From: Saprospiraceae bacterium
Lineage (GTDB): Bacteria > Bacteroidota > Bacteroidia > Chitinophagales > Saprospiraceae
Assembly: GCA_027486765.1 (NCBI GenBank)
Contig: JAIXOO010000115.1
Coordinates: 1-64,000 of the forward strand
Reading direction: 5' to 3'
DNA: 64,000 nt
This document shows, one piece after another, positions 1 to 8,273 of the stretch. Numbering within the stretch: the stretch's first letter is position 1; every line of letters begins with the position of its first letter. The position numbers and the translations under genes are program-made. The notes beneath the pieces are model-generated. The model saw nothing but the letters and a program-made list of their open reading frames with translations. It had not been told where the DNA came from and did no database searches.

Positions 1-594
1 CCCGAGGGCCGCAGCATGTCTCTGGACTTTTCACAGCTGTACATTTCGGACGTGCAGTTGGTCAAATCTGACGGCTCCGTGTATGCGATCAAGAACAAAA
101 GTTTCCTGAAGAACCTTAAAGTGCACACCTACGAGATTGGTCAAGTTCCCATAGGCACGTACAAGTCGATCCGCTTTAAAGTGGGCCTGCCTCCTAATAC
201 CAATGCCCTGAGTCCTACAACCCCAAGCGATTCCTCAATCCTCAATCAGCCCACCATGTGGTGGGGGAATACCGCCCAACCCGGCGGATACGTCTTTTTG
301 AACGTTCAGGGGAAAATCGACACTTCGCTCAATATGGATAAAACTCCCGTGCCTTTTGTATATAAAATCGGCACCAATACCCACTATGTACAAGTCCAAC
401 TGGGTGAAAAAGAATTTACCATCGAAGAAGACGCTTACGTTTACGGGCACCTCATCGTCGATTACAGTAAGCTCTTCACTGGAATCACCCTGAATCAAGC
501 TGCGTCGCTGAGCGTTAAAACCGCTGCCGAAAACAACGCTGCTCTGGGGCAGAAAATCGCCAAGAACATCCCGGCCATGTTTGCTTATGAATAA
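1..594 (+). CDS. MbnP-like protein, 5' end cut by window
   Basis: The frame is open to the first base of the window, so the N-terminus (and any signal peptide) lies outside. An ATG at 16 is the first internal Met but need not be the start. The visible part resembles the MbnP-like family of Bacteroidota, secreted proteins related to the partner of methanobactin systems: ISDVQLVKSDGS near residue 15, a stretch IPIGTYKSIRFKVGLPP-like near 50-60, MWWG near 80, and GGYVFLNVQGKID after it. In this family these segments form a beta-sandwich. Metal binding is known for MbnP relatives but I see no proof of it here. The next gene, on the same strand 48 bp downstream, is a T9SS cargo protein, so both products are likely exported. 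The family call is from recalled motifs only. Confidence 0.75.
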   Translation, partial: PEGRSMSLDFSQLYISDVQLVKSDGSVYAIKNKSFLKNLKVHTYEIGQVPIGTYKSIRFKVGLPPNTNALSPTTPSDSSILNQPTMWWGNTAQPGGYVFLNVQGKIDTSLNMDKTPVPFVYKIGTNTHYVQVQLGEKEFTIEEDAYVYGHLIVDYSKLFTGITLNQAASLSVKTAAENNAALGQKIAKNIPAMFAYE

Positions 595-642
595 GCCCTG
601 CATTCAGCAACGATTATCTTTAACACCCAACAACATTCATTT

Positions 643-2793
643 ATGAAACACAACTACCATTTTTCCATCAATATACTCGCCGTACTGACCCTCTTATTTC
701 TTTCCAGCCAGCCGCTCTTGGCTCATTTTGGCTCCAGAGGCCCTTTTGGAGGTTCAGTTAGTGTAGCCATTAGCAACGATTCCACCGTATACATCGGCAC
801 CTTTAACGGTGGCGTTTACGAGAGTACCAACTCCAGGTTGACGGCATGGAGGGCTTTACCCGTAGGATTGAGAAGTGGCAAAATAACCGCCCTTGCCCAC
901 TCCGGGACAAACTTATTCGCCGGAACCCAAGACGATGGCGTCTATATTTACAGTGGTGTGGTCGGTACCGACAAGCACTGGGTGAGAATTAGCAATGGTT
1001 TGACCAATCTAAAAGTTACCTCTCTTGTAGCGCTAGACGCCAATACCTTGATCGCGGGTACCGAAAGTGGTGGTGTGTACAAAACCACCGACAAGGGTGC
1101 CAACTGGAAATTCCTCAACAGTGCCTGGCTAAACGGCACCACGATCACCGGTTTATTGAAACTCGGCAACCGCATCATCGCTTCTTCTCGCGAAGGTGGC
1201 GTATTTGTGACCAAAGACGGCAACGGATGGGACAGTTTCAGCGATGGAAAAACCCTCGATGTAGGTGGCACCAACTCTATTTCCTACAATGCCAAAACCA
1301 ATGAACTGGCGGTGATCAATATGGACGGCCTGTTTATTTTGTCCAATGCTAGTGCGGTGACGGGCAACATCAACTACCGTACCATCCAACCCGGCTTACC
1401 TTCCGGAACGACCATGCGCTCCATCGCAAACAATGGCGACAATTGGTTTTTGACTACCAACAAAGGGGTTTATACTTCCACGACAGGCGCCACTTGGACC
1501 GCAGCCAATAGTGGGCTGCCGACCAGCGATGTTACCGTAGTGCTGGGCTTCAGGACCACCGTATTGCTGGGCACCCGCAAAGAAGGCATTTACACTACTC
1601 CCGCCAGCGCCCTCAACTGGGTGAGCCGCAATACCAATTTCAACAACCTTGAAACTTATGCCCTGGAATCCAGTGGCGAGCGGATTGTGGTGGCCGCCAC
1701 GGAAAATGGTGTATTCGTTAGTCGGGATTTGGCGGCTTCTTATGTTAGCGCCAACAAGGGCTTGTCCGATAGCCTCAACGTGACGTACCTTAAGTTTTAC
1801 GGCAGCAGTCTTTATGCCTCCACCCAAAATAGCGGCGTATTTGTCAGTGCCGATACCGGAAAAACCTGGACGGCTTTGAATACAGGATTGCTCAACTTGA
1901 ATGTTAAAAAGATTTACGCATCAAATAACAATGTCTACATCCTGGACGACAGCTATGGCGTGTTTCAACTGGACGGTTCCACCTGGAGTTCTATCCAAGC
2001 AGGGTTGCCCAGCAATACGCTGCTCAGCTCGATGGCCTTTTACGGCACCAAAATCCTCCTGGGCACCCTGGGCCAAGGGGTATTCATCCGCGAAGCAGCT
2101 TCAGGGACCTGGACGGCAGCCAATACTGGACTTGGTAATCTGCGGGTCACTTCAGTGGCGACCAACGGCAATAAGTTATTTGCCGGAACCGACGGAGCGG
2201 GTGTATTTGTAGCCAATCTTGATGCGGCAAACTGGTCTCCAACTGCTGCTACTTCCATATCACATACCACTTTGATGGGCCTGGACGGCAGCAAAATTCA
2301 GGACATGGCCTATTACAATGGTTATATTTTTGCCAGCTATAAAGGTGGCTTGCTGGCCACTTCTGACAATGGCCAAACCTGGATCGCTGGAGGGAATCAG
2401 TTCAATTTGCCGAGTTACACGAGCGTGCACCGGATTTCTTTTGTCACCACCCGGGTATTCGTTTCCACTGAATTCAACTCCTTGTATTCCAATGCGCTTT
2501 CTGAGCTTCCAGCCCTTGTTACTGGTGTAAACGACCTCAATCCGGCTTTAAACGCAGCCATTCGGATTGTGCCTAACCCCAGTGATGGTCGATTTGCCAT
2601 TCAGTTGGACAATGCGGACACCAAAGTGGAAAGGATCACGATGTTTGACAACATGGGGCGAAGAATTCAGGATTTGGGCAGTACCAATGACTTCCAAAAC
2701 CTGCGTACAAATGTGAATTTGCCAAGCGGGATTTATTTTGTACACATTCGTACGAAGGAAGGACTTGCGGTAAAAAGGATGGTGATTAGGTAA
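643..2793 (+). CDS. Secreted beta-propeller (BNR/YCF48-like) protein with T9SS type A sorting domain
   Basis: 716 residues. The N-terminus has a signal peptide (Lys-Asn start, then a hydrophobic run ILAVLTLLFLSS, Ala-rich cleavage region). Residues about 35-620 are many repeats with the pattern of sialidase/photosystem-stability propellers: G-x-V-Y-x-S-T/D-N-G-x-x-W-x-x-x-N-x-G-L followed by V-x-x-L/I-x-x-x-G-x-x-L-x-A-G-T. The last 75 residues form a type IX secretion C-terminal domain: IVPNPSDGRF, then MFDNMGRRI, LPSGIYFVHI and a basic end VKRMVIR. The protein is therefore expected to cross the outer membrane by T9SS and be released or anchored. Substrate is unknown; a propeller of this sort may be an adhesin or carbohydrate binder. 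Start ATG gives an intact signal peptide. Confidence 0.93.
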   Translation: MKHNYHFSINILAVLTLLFLSSQPLLAHFGSRGPFGGSVSVAISNDSTVYIGTFNGGVYESTNSRLTAWRALPVGLRSGKITALAHSGTNLFAGTQDDGVYIYSGVVGTDKHWVRISNGLTNLKVTSLVALDANTLIAGTESGGVYKTTDKGANWKFLNSAWLNGTTITGLLKLGNRIIASSREGGVFVTKDGNGWDSFSDGKTLDVGGTNSISYNAKTNELAVINMDGLFILSNASAVTGNINYRTIQPGLPSGTTMRSIANNGDNWFLTTNKGVYTSTTGATWTAANSGLPTSDVTVVLGFRTTVLLGTRKEGIYTTPASALNWVSRNTNFNNLETYALESSGERIVVAATENGVFVSRDLAASYVSANKGLSDSLNVTYLKFYGSSLYASTQNSGVFVSADTGKTWTALNTGLLNLNVKKIYASNNNVYILDDSYGVFQLDGSTWSSIQAGLPSNTLLSSMAFYGTKILLGTLGQGVFIREAASGTWTAANTGLGNLRVTSVATNGNKLFAGTDGAGVFVANLDAANWSPTAATSISHTTLMGLDGSKIQDMAYYNGYIFASYKGGLLATSDNGQTWIAGGNQFNLPSYTSVHRISFVTTRVFVSTEFNSLYSNALSELPALVTGVNDLNPALNAAIRIVPNPSDGRFAIQLDNADTKVERITMFDNMGRRIQDLGSTNDFQNLRTNVNLPSGIYFVHIRTKEGLAVKRMVIR

Positions 2794-2834
2794 TGCCTGT
2801 TGAAGTATGCCTCTTGTATGCAACGGGCACAAAT

Positions 2835-2958
2835 TTTCTAAGGTGACCCCTAAGGTGCCTAAGGTGTCTAAGGTGGTGAAAAGAAAAAAAGCCCTGCGGA
2901 GCAGGGTATGATTTCACCACCTTAGACACCTTAGGCACCTTAGGGGTCACCTTAGAAA
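2835..2958. repeat. Long inverted repeat with microrepeat arms (CTAAGGTG type) and terminator core
   Basis: Arms 2835-2881 and 2912-2958 are perfect 47-bp inverted copies. Each arm is a string of degenerate 8-12 bp units, CTAAGGTG followed by ACCC, C or T. The loop holds a nested hairpin CCCTGC-GGA-GCAGGG (2892-2906). On the minus strand that hairpin is followed by a T run, as in an intrinsic terminator for nth/purM. It sits between the convergent secreted propeller gene and nth. The core and arm type recur in inverse orientation at 54688-54800. Confidence 0.9.
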
Positions 2959-3033
2959 TGAGGGCACACACCCAACCATATTTTACTTATAAGTATCTGA
3001 TTTTCAATATTTTTATTCAAAAACCTACCCTTT

Positions 3034-3696
3034 TCAATCCTTCTTCCCATACAAACTACAAATCGGGCACTCCTCCCGCTTGTGCCCCCTTGCCGGACAA
3101 TATTGCCGACCAAAAAAGATAATTTGCAGGTGCAGTTTATTCCATTTGTCGCGAGGAAAAAGTGCTTTTAAATCCTTTTCGGTTTGCTCCACGTTTTTGC
3201 CGCTGCTCAATCCCCACCGTTCAGCCAGGCGGTGAATATGGGTATCCACGGGAAAGGCAGGCACACCAAAAGCCTGACTCATCACCACCGATGCGGTTTT
3301 GTGCCCTACCCCTGGTAAGGCTTCCAATGCTTCAAAGGATTGAGGCACTTCGCCGCCATGTTCTCTCAACAAAATGCCCGACAAGTCCCAAATCGCCTGG
3401 GCTTTGCGCGGCGCCAGGCCACAGGGGCGGATGATGTCTTGGATCGCCGCCACGGCTTGTTGTTGCATGGCCGCCGGATTGTCTGCCAGCGCAAAAAGGT
3501 GCGGCGTAACCTTATTGACCCGTTCATCAGTACACTGCGCAGAAAGCAATACCGACACCAGCAAAGTATAGGCGTCACTATGCGTCAGAGGTATCGGTGT
3601 TTCGGGGTATAGGTCCTCCAGAATTTGCAGGATTGCCGCTGCTTTTTGGCGACGACCCGGAGTCCGTTTGGGTTTATTGGTATTCGAAGTGTCCAT
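3034..3696 (-). CDS. nth: Endonuclease III (DNA glycosylase/AP lyase)
   Basis: About 220 residues. The helix-hairpin-helix is LPGVGHKTASVV with the catalytic Lys near residue 133, followed by PVDTHIHRLAERWGL with the catalytic Asp near 151. The enzyme removes oxidised pyrimidines and nicks the abasic site. A longer frame reaches 3762, but that would put 22 extra residues inside purM; the ATG at 3696 starts a normal-length protein and still overlaps the purM end by 23 nt, suggesting translational coupling. The C-terminal Cys pattern is odd: Cys at about 200, 210 and 213 (C-x9-C-x2-C) and no fourth Cys, whereas the E. coli enzyme has C-x6-C-x2-C-x5-C for a 4Fe-4S cluster. The cluster may be absent or differently liganded. 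Confidence 0.95.
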   Translation of the reverse strand: MDTSNTNKPKRTPGRRQKAAAILQILEDLYPETPIPLTHSDAYTLLVSVLLSAQCTDERVNKVTPHLFALADNPAAMQQQAVAAIQDIIRPCGLAPRKAQAIWDLSGILLREHGGEVPQSFEALEALPGVGHKTASVVMSQAFGVPAFPVDTHIHRLAERWGLSSGKNVEQTEKDLKALFPRDKWNKLHLQIIFFGRQYCPARGHKREECPICSLYGKKD

Positions 3697-4846
3697 AAGG
3701 GCTGAAGATGCTGACCTGATTGAATGGGTTTTCTTCAACGTGCCCAACCACTTTGGCCTCAATGTTGAAAGACTGCGCCAGTTCGATCACCTGCTGGGCA
3801 TAAGCTGCGGGCAGGTACACCTCCAAACGTTGCCCCATGTTGAACACCTGGTACATTTCTTTCCAGGTAGCTCCCGATTCGGATTGAATCAGTTGGAATA
3901 GTGGCGGAGTCGGCAGCAAGTCATTTTTGACGACTTTTTTGTTGTCCAAAAACTTCAACACCTTGGTTTGTCCACCACCCGTGCAGTGAATCATCCCGTG
4001 AATGTGGGGGCGCAATTGCTCCAGCAGGGGCTTGATAAAGGGCAAAAAAGTACGGGTAGGTGACAATATCAGCTTGCCAATCGGGATTTCCTGGCCATTG
4101 ATGTTGATGGTTTCGGTGAGTTTACGTTTGCCGGAATACACCAAAGTTTCGGGAGTAGAGGGATCGAAAGTTTCGGGGTATTTCGCTGCATAGTCATGAT
4201 CAAGTACATCGTGCCGAGCCGAAGTCAGGCCATTGCTGCCCATGCCACCGTTGTATTCGGTTTCATAAGTCGTCTGGCCAGCTGAGGACAGACCCACCAC
4301 CACATCACCCGCCTGAATATTGTTGCTGATCACCTCTGCACGAGGCATCCGGGCAAAAGCGGTATAGCCTACGTCGATGGTGCGTACAATGTCGCCAACA
4401 TCGGCGGTTTCGCCTCCGGTCAAAAAAACGTTGATACCCAGGGCTGTCAGTTGATCGACCAACTCGGTAGTGGCGTTGATGAGGGTGCTGATGACTTCGC
4501 CAGTGATGAGTTTTTTGTTGCGGCCAATGGTAGAGGAAAGCAGAATATTGTCGATACAACCTACACAGCCCATGTCATCGAGGTTCATCACGATGGCATC
4601 CTGGGCAATCCCTTTCCACACACTCAGGTCGCCGGTTTCTTTCCAGTACAGGTACGCCAGGCTGGTTTTGGTACCGGCGGTATCGGCGTGCATCAGATTG
4701 CAATAATCGGGATCCATGCCCGCTACATCGGGAATGATTTTACAAAAAGCATTGGGATACAATCCCTTATCCAGATTTTTGATCGCCGCGTGTACTTCGT
4801 CTTTACTCGCCGAAACGCCCCGTTGATCATAGCGGTATTGGTCCAT
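3674..4846 (-). CDS. purM: Phosphoribosylformylglycinamidine cyclo-ligase (AIR synthase)
   Basis: 390 residues. It catalyses the ATP-dependent ring closure of FGAM to AIR, step 5 of purine synthesis, in the cytosol. Recognisable parts are the N-terminal YDQRGVSASK, the substrate region LMHADTAGTKTSLAYLYW, the metal/phosphate region MNLDDMGCVG, TGGETADVGD, and a long C-terminal AIRS domain containing GMIHCTGGGQTKVLKF. It is the longer Bacteroidota form (E. coli PurM is about 345 residues). The gene is first in an operon with nth, whose start overlaps its last 23 nt. A TATATTTG box on the minus strand at 4877-4884 lies at the right distance for its promoter. Confidence 0.96.
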   Translation of the reverse strand: MDQYRYDQRGVSASKDEVHAAIKNLDKGLYPNAFCKIIPDVAGMDPDYCNLMHADTAGTKTSLAYLYWKETGDLSVWKGIAQDAIVMNLDDMGCVGCIDNILLSSTIGRNKKLITGEVISTLINATTELVDQLTALGINVFLTGGETADVGDIVRTIDVGYTAFARMPRAEVISNNIQAGDVVVGLSSAGQTTYETEYNGGMGSNGLTSARHDVLDHDYAAKYPETFDPSTPETLVYSGKRKLTETININGQEIPIGKLILSPTRTFLPFIKPLLEQLRPHIHGMIHCTGGGQTKVLKFLDNKKVVKNDLLPTPPLFQLIQSESGATWKEMYQVFNMGQRLEVYLPAAYAQQVIELAQSFNIEAKVVGHVEENPFNQVSIFSPYGHFEYQ

Positions 4847-4876
4847 TTTTTAATTTGTAGTTGACAAAATGTGCCG

Positions 4877-4884
4877 CAAATATA
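4877..4884 (-). promoter_or_regulatory. Bacteroidota -7 box for purM
   Basis: Read on the minus strand this is TATATTTG, a full match to the TAnnTTTG -7 box used by the primary sigma factor of Bacteroidota. It lies about 30 bp before the purM ATG. No clear -33 TTTG was found at the expected spacing. Confidence 0.5.
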
Positions 4885-4981
4885 CAAGACTTGCAGCCAC
4901 GACACTGTGCTGTGCACAAAAAAGAATCTGTTAGGGTGTGTAAAAATTACAACATTCCTTTTATCCTTCCGTTCTGTATCC

Positions 4982-4989
4982 TATATTTG
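4982..4989 (+). promoter_or_regulatory. Bacteroidota -7 box for the M23 peptidase gene
   Basis: TATATTTG matches TAnnTTTG. A TTTT at 4959-4962, 19 bp upstream, is a weak -33 box. A transcript from here would begin near 4995, which argues against translation from the far upstream end of the open frame at 4861. Confidence 0.5.
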
Positions 4990-5085
4990 CACAAAGGCAT
5001 TATTCGTAACATTAGGCAGTGCTCACATATCCCCCCTATTCGCACGGTAATCGATAGCGAGCATGAGACCTATAAACTGCAAACA

Positions 5086-6405
5086 GTGTTGAACACAAAA
5101 ATTCCTTTTAAACTGCGTGAGCAACTCACGCGGCTCAACTGGACGTGGATCATAATCGGTACACTGGGCTTGGGATTGATTTTAACGCTAGCCGTTTCAC
5201 CCAGCACTTCCCGCCACCTCAAGGCTTCTTTATTGGGCAAAGACCGCAATGCACCCATTGGTGCTTTCCCCGTAGTGGTTCCAACCATCAAATATGGTTT
5301 TGCACTCGATACTTTCCAGGTATTTGAGTCGGAGTTTCACCGCAGCGAAAACTTGGGGGACATTTTGGTGAGCCACAACATGGAATATGCCGATATTGAC
5401 AACTTGGTGCGCAACAGCCGCGATGTATTTGATGTTCGCGACCTTACCGCCGGTAAACCTTACCTGATTTTATCCAAAGATTCTACTCAAGGGCCTGATT
5501 ACATGATCTACGAGCCCAATTTGTACAAATACTACGTTTTTCACCTTAAGGATTCTTTGTTTATCGAAAAAATCGAAAGACCCATCACCACGGCCATCCG
5601 CTCTTCGGGGGTAATTGTGGAGTCTTCGCTGTGGGAGTCGATGGAGCGCAGCGGTGCAGATCCTGCCCTGATCAAATCGCTGGAAGAGGCCCTGAAATGG
5701 AGCGTGGATTTCCACCACCTCAATCGGGGCGAAGAATTCAAAGCGGTTTACGACCAGCACTATGTGGAAGGCCAAGCCGTTGATCCAGGTCGGGTACACG
5801 CGGCCTTGTACAAAACCAACAACAAGGAAAACTTTGCTTTCTACTACGAAAGCGCCCAATACACTGGGTATTACGATCAGGATGGTCGCCCGATGAAAAA
5901 GGGCTTCCTGCGTGCTCCAGTCAAATATGTGCGCATTTCTTCGGGTTTCAACATGCGTCGTTTGCACCCGATTTTGGGCACAGTTCGTCCCCACTTCGGT
6001 ACCGATTATGCAGCACCATATGGCACGCCGATCATTGCAGTGGGTGATGGTACGGTGCTGGAAGCTACCCGCCGCGGTGGCAATGGCAACTTTGTCAAAA
6101 TCAAACACACGGGTCAGGTACAAACGCAATACTTGCACATGCAGGCTTTTGCACGAGGCATCCGCCCAGGTGCACGGGTTTCACAAGGTCAAGTAATTGG
6201 TTATGTGGGTTCAACGGGTTTGGCAACTGGCCCTCACGTTTGTTTCCGCTTCTGGATGAATGGCCGTCAGGTCAACCACAATGGCTTGAAACTGCCACCA
6301 CCGGAGCCACTGCCCAAGGTTGAAATGGAGAAGTTCGCGCCGATTCGCGACAAGTATATGGAGATGTTAAAGGAGATTAAAGTGGAAGGGGCGGTAGCGC
6401 CGTGA
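5086..6405 (+). CDS. M23 family metallopeptidase (MepM/Csd3-like), membrane anchored
   Basis: The frame is open from 4861, but there is no good start there and a promoter box lies at 4982. The GTG at 5086 is chosen, giving 439 residues; it remains uncertain. The protein has one N-terminal membrane helix (IIIGTLGLGLILTLAV, about residues 22-37), a central region like the Csd3/YebA inhibitory and OapA-like domains, and a C-terminal LytM domain. The LytM domain shows HFGTD (His303, Asp307), YLHM (His351) and GPHVC (His384, Cys386). In canonical M23 enzymes the last motif is H-x-H; here the metal-ligand His is a Cys, which could still bind zinc. Likely a DD-endopeptidase that cuts peptidoglycan cross-links in the periplasm. 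It is transcribed away from purM. Confidence 0.88.
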   Translation: MLNTKIPFKLREQLTRLNWTWIIIGTLGLGLILTLAVSPSTSRHLKASLLGKDRNAPIGAFPVVVPTIKYGFALDTFQVFESEFHRSENLGDILVSHNMEYADIDNLVRNSRDVFDVRDLTAGKPYLILSKDSTQGPDYMIYEPNLYKYYVFHLKDSLFIEKIERPITTAIRSSGVIVESSLWESMERSGADPALIKSLEEALKWSVDFHHLNRGEEFKAVYDQHYVEGQAVDPGRVHAALYKTNNKENFAFYYESAQYTGYYDQDGRPMKKGFLRAPVKYVRISSGFNMRRLHPILGTVRPHFGTDYAAPYGTPIIAVGDGTVLEATRRGGNGNFVKIKHTGQVQTQYLHMQAFARGIRPGARVSQGQVIGYVGSTGLATGPHVCFRFWMNGRQVNHNGLKLPPPEPLPKVEMEKFAPIRDKYMEMLKEIKVEGAVAP

Positions 6406-6416
6406 TAGATTTTAAT

Positions 6417-6470
6417 TTCCATAAAAAAGGGTCAAATTTTGAATTCAAAATTTGACCCTTTTTTATGGAA
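6417..6470. terminator. Perfect 54-bp palindrome, bidirectional terminator
   Basis: Two 27-bp arms meet at GAATTC with no unpaired loop in the DNA. As RNA it folds to a long stem whose ends are A6 and T6 runs (CCATAAAAAAGGG and its complement). It lies between the convergent M23 peptidase and DUF4252 genes, so it can stop transcription from both sides. Confidence 0.85.
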
Positions 6471-6480
6471 GGAATTCACC

Positions 6481-7008
6481 TCACACCTTCTTCGGCAATT
6501 TCTTCCGATCCTCAGGCAGCCGTTTGAACTCCTTGCTGCCGTTCACCTCCATGTTAAAATCATTCAAGTCGGTGTACTTCAAGCGGCCTTCCAAATTGAG
6601 CAGCAGGAAATTCTTGTCACCCTTGACGATCATGACCAAATCCGTGATCAGGTCATTGCTTTCCTTGATCATGAAGCGCACGTGGGAATCCTCCCCTTTG
6701 AAATACGCCAGGTCTTCAAATTTGTCGTTCCGTAGCTGTTCCATCAGGTGGTTCACGTCGTTGGCTTCTACGGGGTTTCCTTCGTCAAAATTGAGCAGAT
6801 GTAAGCTGGAAATGCTGCGCATGATGCGCATGGCTTCATCATCGTCGCTTTCTTTGGCGGCAAGTTTGAGGAACAAACCACCGATGTTGAGGCGGGTAGC
6901 TTGTTCGTATTTGCCGAACTTGCGCATGAAATCTTGTACCACCTGGTTTTGAGCAGGCAAGGCGAAGCCCAGGCCCAGCAGTGCCAGGCTAAAAAAGATC
7001 TTCTTCAT
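6481..7008 (-). CDS. DUF4252 protein, third copy
   Basis: 175 residues, with a signal peptide (MKKIFFSLALLGLGFALPAQ). The body has the DUF4252 pattern: a helix with FMRKFGKYE, a segment that ends IMRSISSLHLLNFDE, then KFEDLAYFKGEDSHVRFMIKES and a beta strand LVMIVKGDKNFLLLNLEGRL. The function of the family is unknown; members are small secreted or lipid-anchored proteins of Bacteroidota, often encoded beside ECF sigma factors, as here. It is the last gene of the sigma/anti-sigma/DUF4252 cluster and 61 bp after its paralogue at 7070-7615. Its C-terminus is basic (KLPKKV). Confidence 0.9.
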   Translation of the reverse strand: MKKIFFSLALLGLGFALPAQNQVVQDFMRKFGKYEQATRLNIGGLFLKLAAKESDDDEAMRIMRSISSLHLLNFDEGNPVEANDVNHLMEQLRNDKFEDLAYFKGEDSHVRFMIKESNDLITDLVMIVKGDKNFLLLNLEGRLKYTDLNDFNMEVNGSKEFKRLPEDRKKLPKKV

Positions 7009-7069
7009 GGTGTTGATGAGTTTTGAGCGGGTGTAAAAATGTGCTACTAAAGGGCAGCCCTTTAGTTAA

Positions 7070-7615
7070 TTAGGCTTGAGGTAATTTTTTGGCTTTGGCT
7101 TTTTCTTTCCAACCCAATTCCTTCAAGTAATGATCCAACACTTCATTGATGTCCTTCATGCGCAGGCGGGTTTTGGCGCTCAGAAAGATGGTCTCGCCAT
7201 CATCACTGCCTACTACCAGTAGTTCTTTGAGCCGACCATTGGAGCCTTCCCGGATCATGATATTGAGGTCGGTGTCTTCGTTGCGTACATAGATCAGATC
7301 ATCATAATCGCTTTTGGCCTTGAGTCCGCTGACGAAGTTCGACAAATCCTCCTTGGTGATGCTGTTGCTGTTTTCACTTTGCATCAGGCGAAATTTGCCC
7401 AATTTGCGGGCGAGGCGGAGCCAGGTGCGGGTTTCTTCGTCCTTAATGCTATTGTACACGAGTCCCGTGCCAATCCAGACCAACCAACCCGGTAATTTGA
7501 AGTTGGTAACCGCTTCCTGCTTTTTGAATTTCTGGTAAAATTCGCCCACTGAGCTTTGAGCAGATAAGCTACCACTCAGGATTACCATGGTCAGGAGGAG
7601 GATCGCCGTTCTCAT
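7070..7615 (-). CDS. DUF4252 protein, second copy
   Basis: 181 residues with an N-terminal signal peptide (ILLLTMVILSGSLSAQ). It is a paralogue of the genes on either side: FYQKFKKQEAVTNFKLPGWL, LARKLGKFRLMQSEN, then YDDLIYVRNEDTDLNIMIRE and LLVVGSDDGETIFLSAKTRL follow the same order as in the other copies. The ATG overlaps the stop of the upstream copy by 4 nt, so the two are probably translationally coupled. The Lys-rich C-terminus (KEKAKAKKLPQA) resembles that of the third copy. Function unknown. Confidence 0.9.
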   Translation of the reverse strand: MRTAILLLTMVILSGSLSAQSSVGEFYQKFKKQEAVTNFKLPGWLVWIGTGLVYNSIKDEETRTWLRLARKLGKFRLMQSENSNSITKEDLSNFVSGLKAKSDYDDLIYVRNEDTDLNIMIREGSNGRLKELLVVGSDDGETIFLSAKTRLRMKDINEVLDHYLKELGWKEKAKAKKLPQA

Positions 7616-8136
7616 TTCTTTTCGATTTCTTTGGCCAGACGGGTGATTTTGTTCAAGTCCAGGTTGCCCATGAAACTCAGGAGCACAAATTCGTCCTTGC
7701 CACCAGACAAGAGCAGGAGTTCCTGAATGACGTTGTTGCTTTCCTTGATCAAAAATTCCACATTGTCGCCATCTTTGTCGCGCACCGTCAACAATACCTC
7801 GTACTCTTTGGTGTTGATTTTGGCTTTGGCTTCCTTGTAAAAAAACTCTGGCGTTTCGTCGGTGGTCAGGATGCGCAGCCCTTGGAGGTCTTTGGCCATT
7901 TCCAACACCGCTTTGGCTTCGGCGTCGTCCTCCATGTCCAGGATTTTGGAATCGATGCGACCAATCATCTGGAATAGTTTGGGGCTGATGTACACCACAT
8001 CAAAACGTTTGTCCTCCACATAACTGGAGAAATACTTATCGATGGCACTGGCAGTTGTGCTCGTAGCACCTTGGGCCAGAGCATTTACGGCGGCCATTGC
8101 AAGGATGGCCAGGGTGAAAAAATGCTTGATTTTCAT
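7612..8136 (-). CDS. DUF4252 protein, first copy
   Basis: 174 residues with a signal peptide (FFTLAILAMAAVNALAQ). It shares the DUF4252 layout: an acidic helix around KILDMEDDAEAKAVLEMAKDL, then LQGLRILTTDE, VRDKDGDNVEFLIKESNNVI and LLLLSGGKDEFVLLSFMGNL. It is the first of three tandem copies read on the minus strand and overlaps the next by 4 nt. A 108-bp inverted repeat separates it from the upstream anti-sigma gene, so expression from the sigma-factor promoter would have to read through that structure, or the trio has its own promoter. Function unknown. Confidence 0.9.
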   Translation of the reverse strand: MKIKHFFTLAILAMAAVNALAQGATSTTASAIDKYFSSYVEDKRFDVVYISPKLFQMIGRIDSKILDMEDDAEAKAVLEMAKDLQGLRILTTDETPEFFYKEAKAKINTKEYEVLLTVRDKDGDNVEFLIKESNNVIQELLLLSGGKDEFVLLSFMGNLDLNKITRLAKEIEKK

Positions 8137-8165
8137 ATTGTTTGGTTTAAAAAGATGTCAGCTTG

Positions 8166-8273
8166 GTTGAGAAGTTGAGGAGTTGAGGAGTTGAGGCTAC
8201 CGCAGTGGCTTGGACGAGATCTAGTCTAAGTCGCTGCGGTAGCCTCAACTTCTCAACTCCTCAACTTCTCAAC
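8166..8273. repeat. Inverted repeat, GCTACCGC-core family, TTGAGGAG arms
   Basis: Copy 1 of a five-member family. The outer arms are tandem TTGAG(A/G)AG-type units, pairing with one or two mismatches. The inner part begins GGCTACCGCAG and ends CTGCGGTAGCC, with GAC...GTCTAAGTC between. The right end (8273) touches the stop codon of the anti-sigma gene (8274-8276). Confidence 0.9.
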
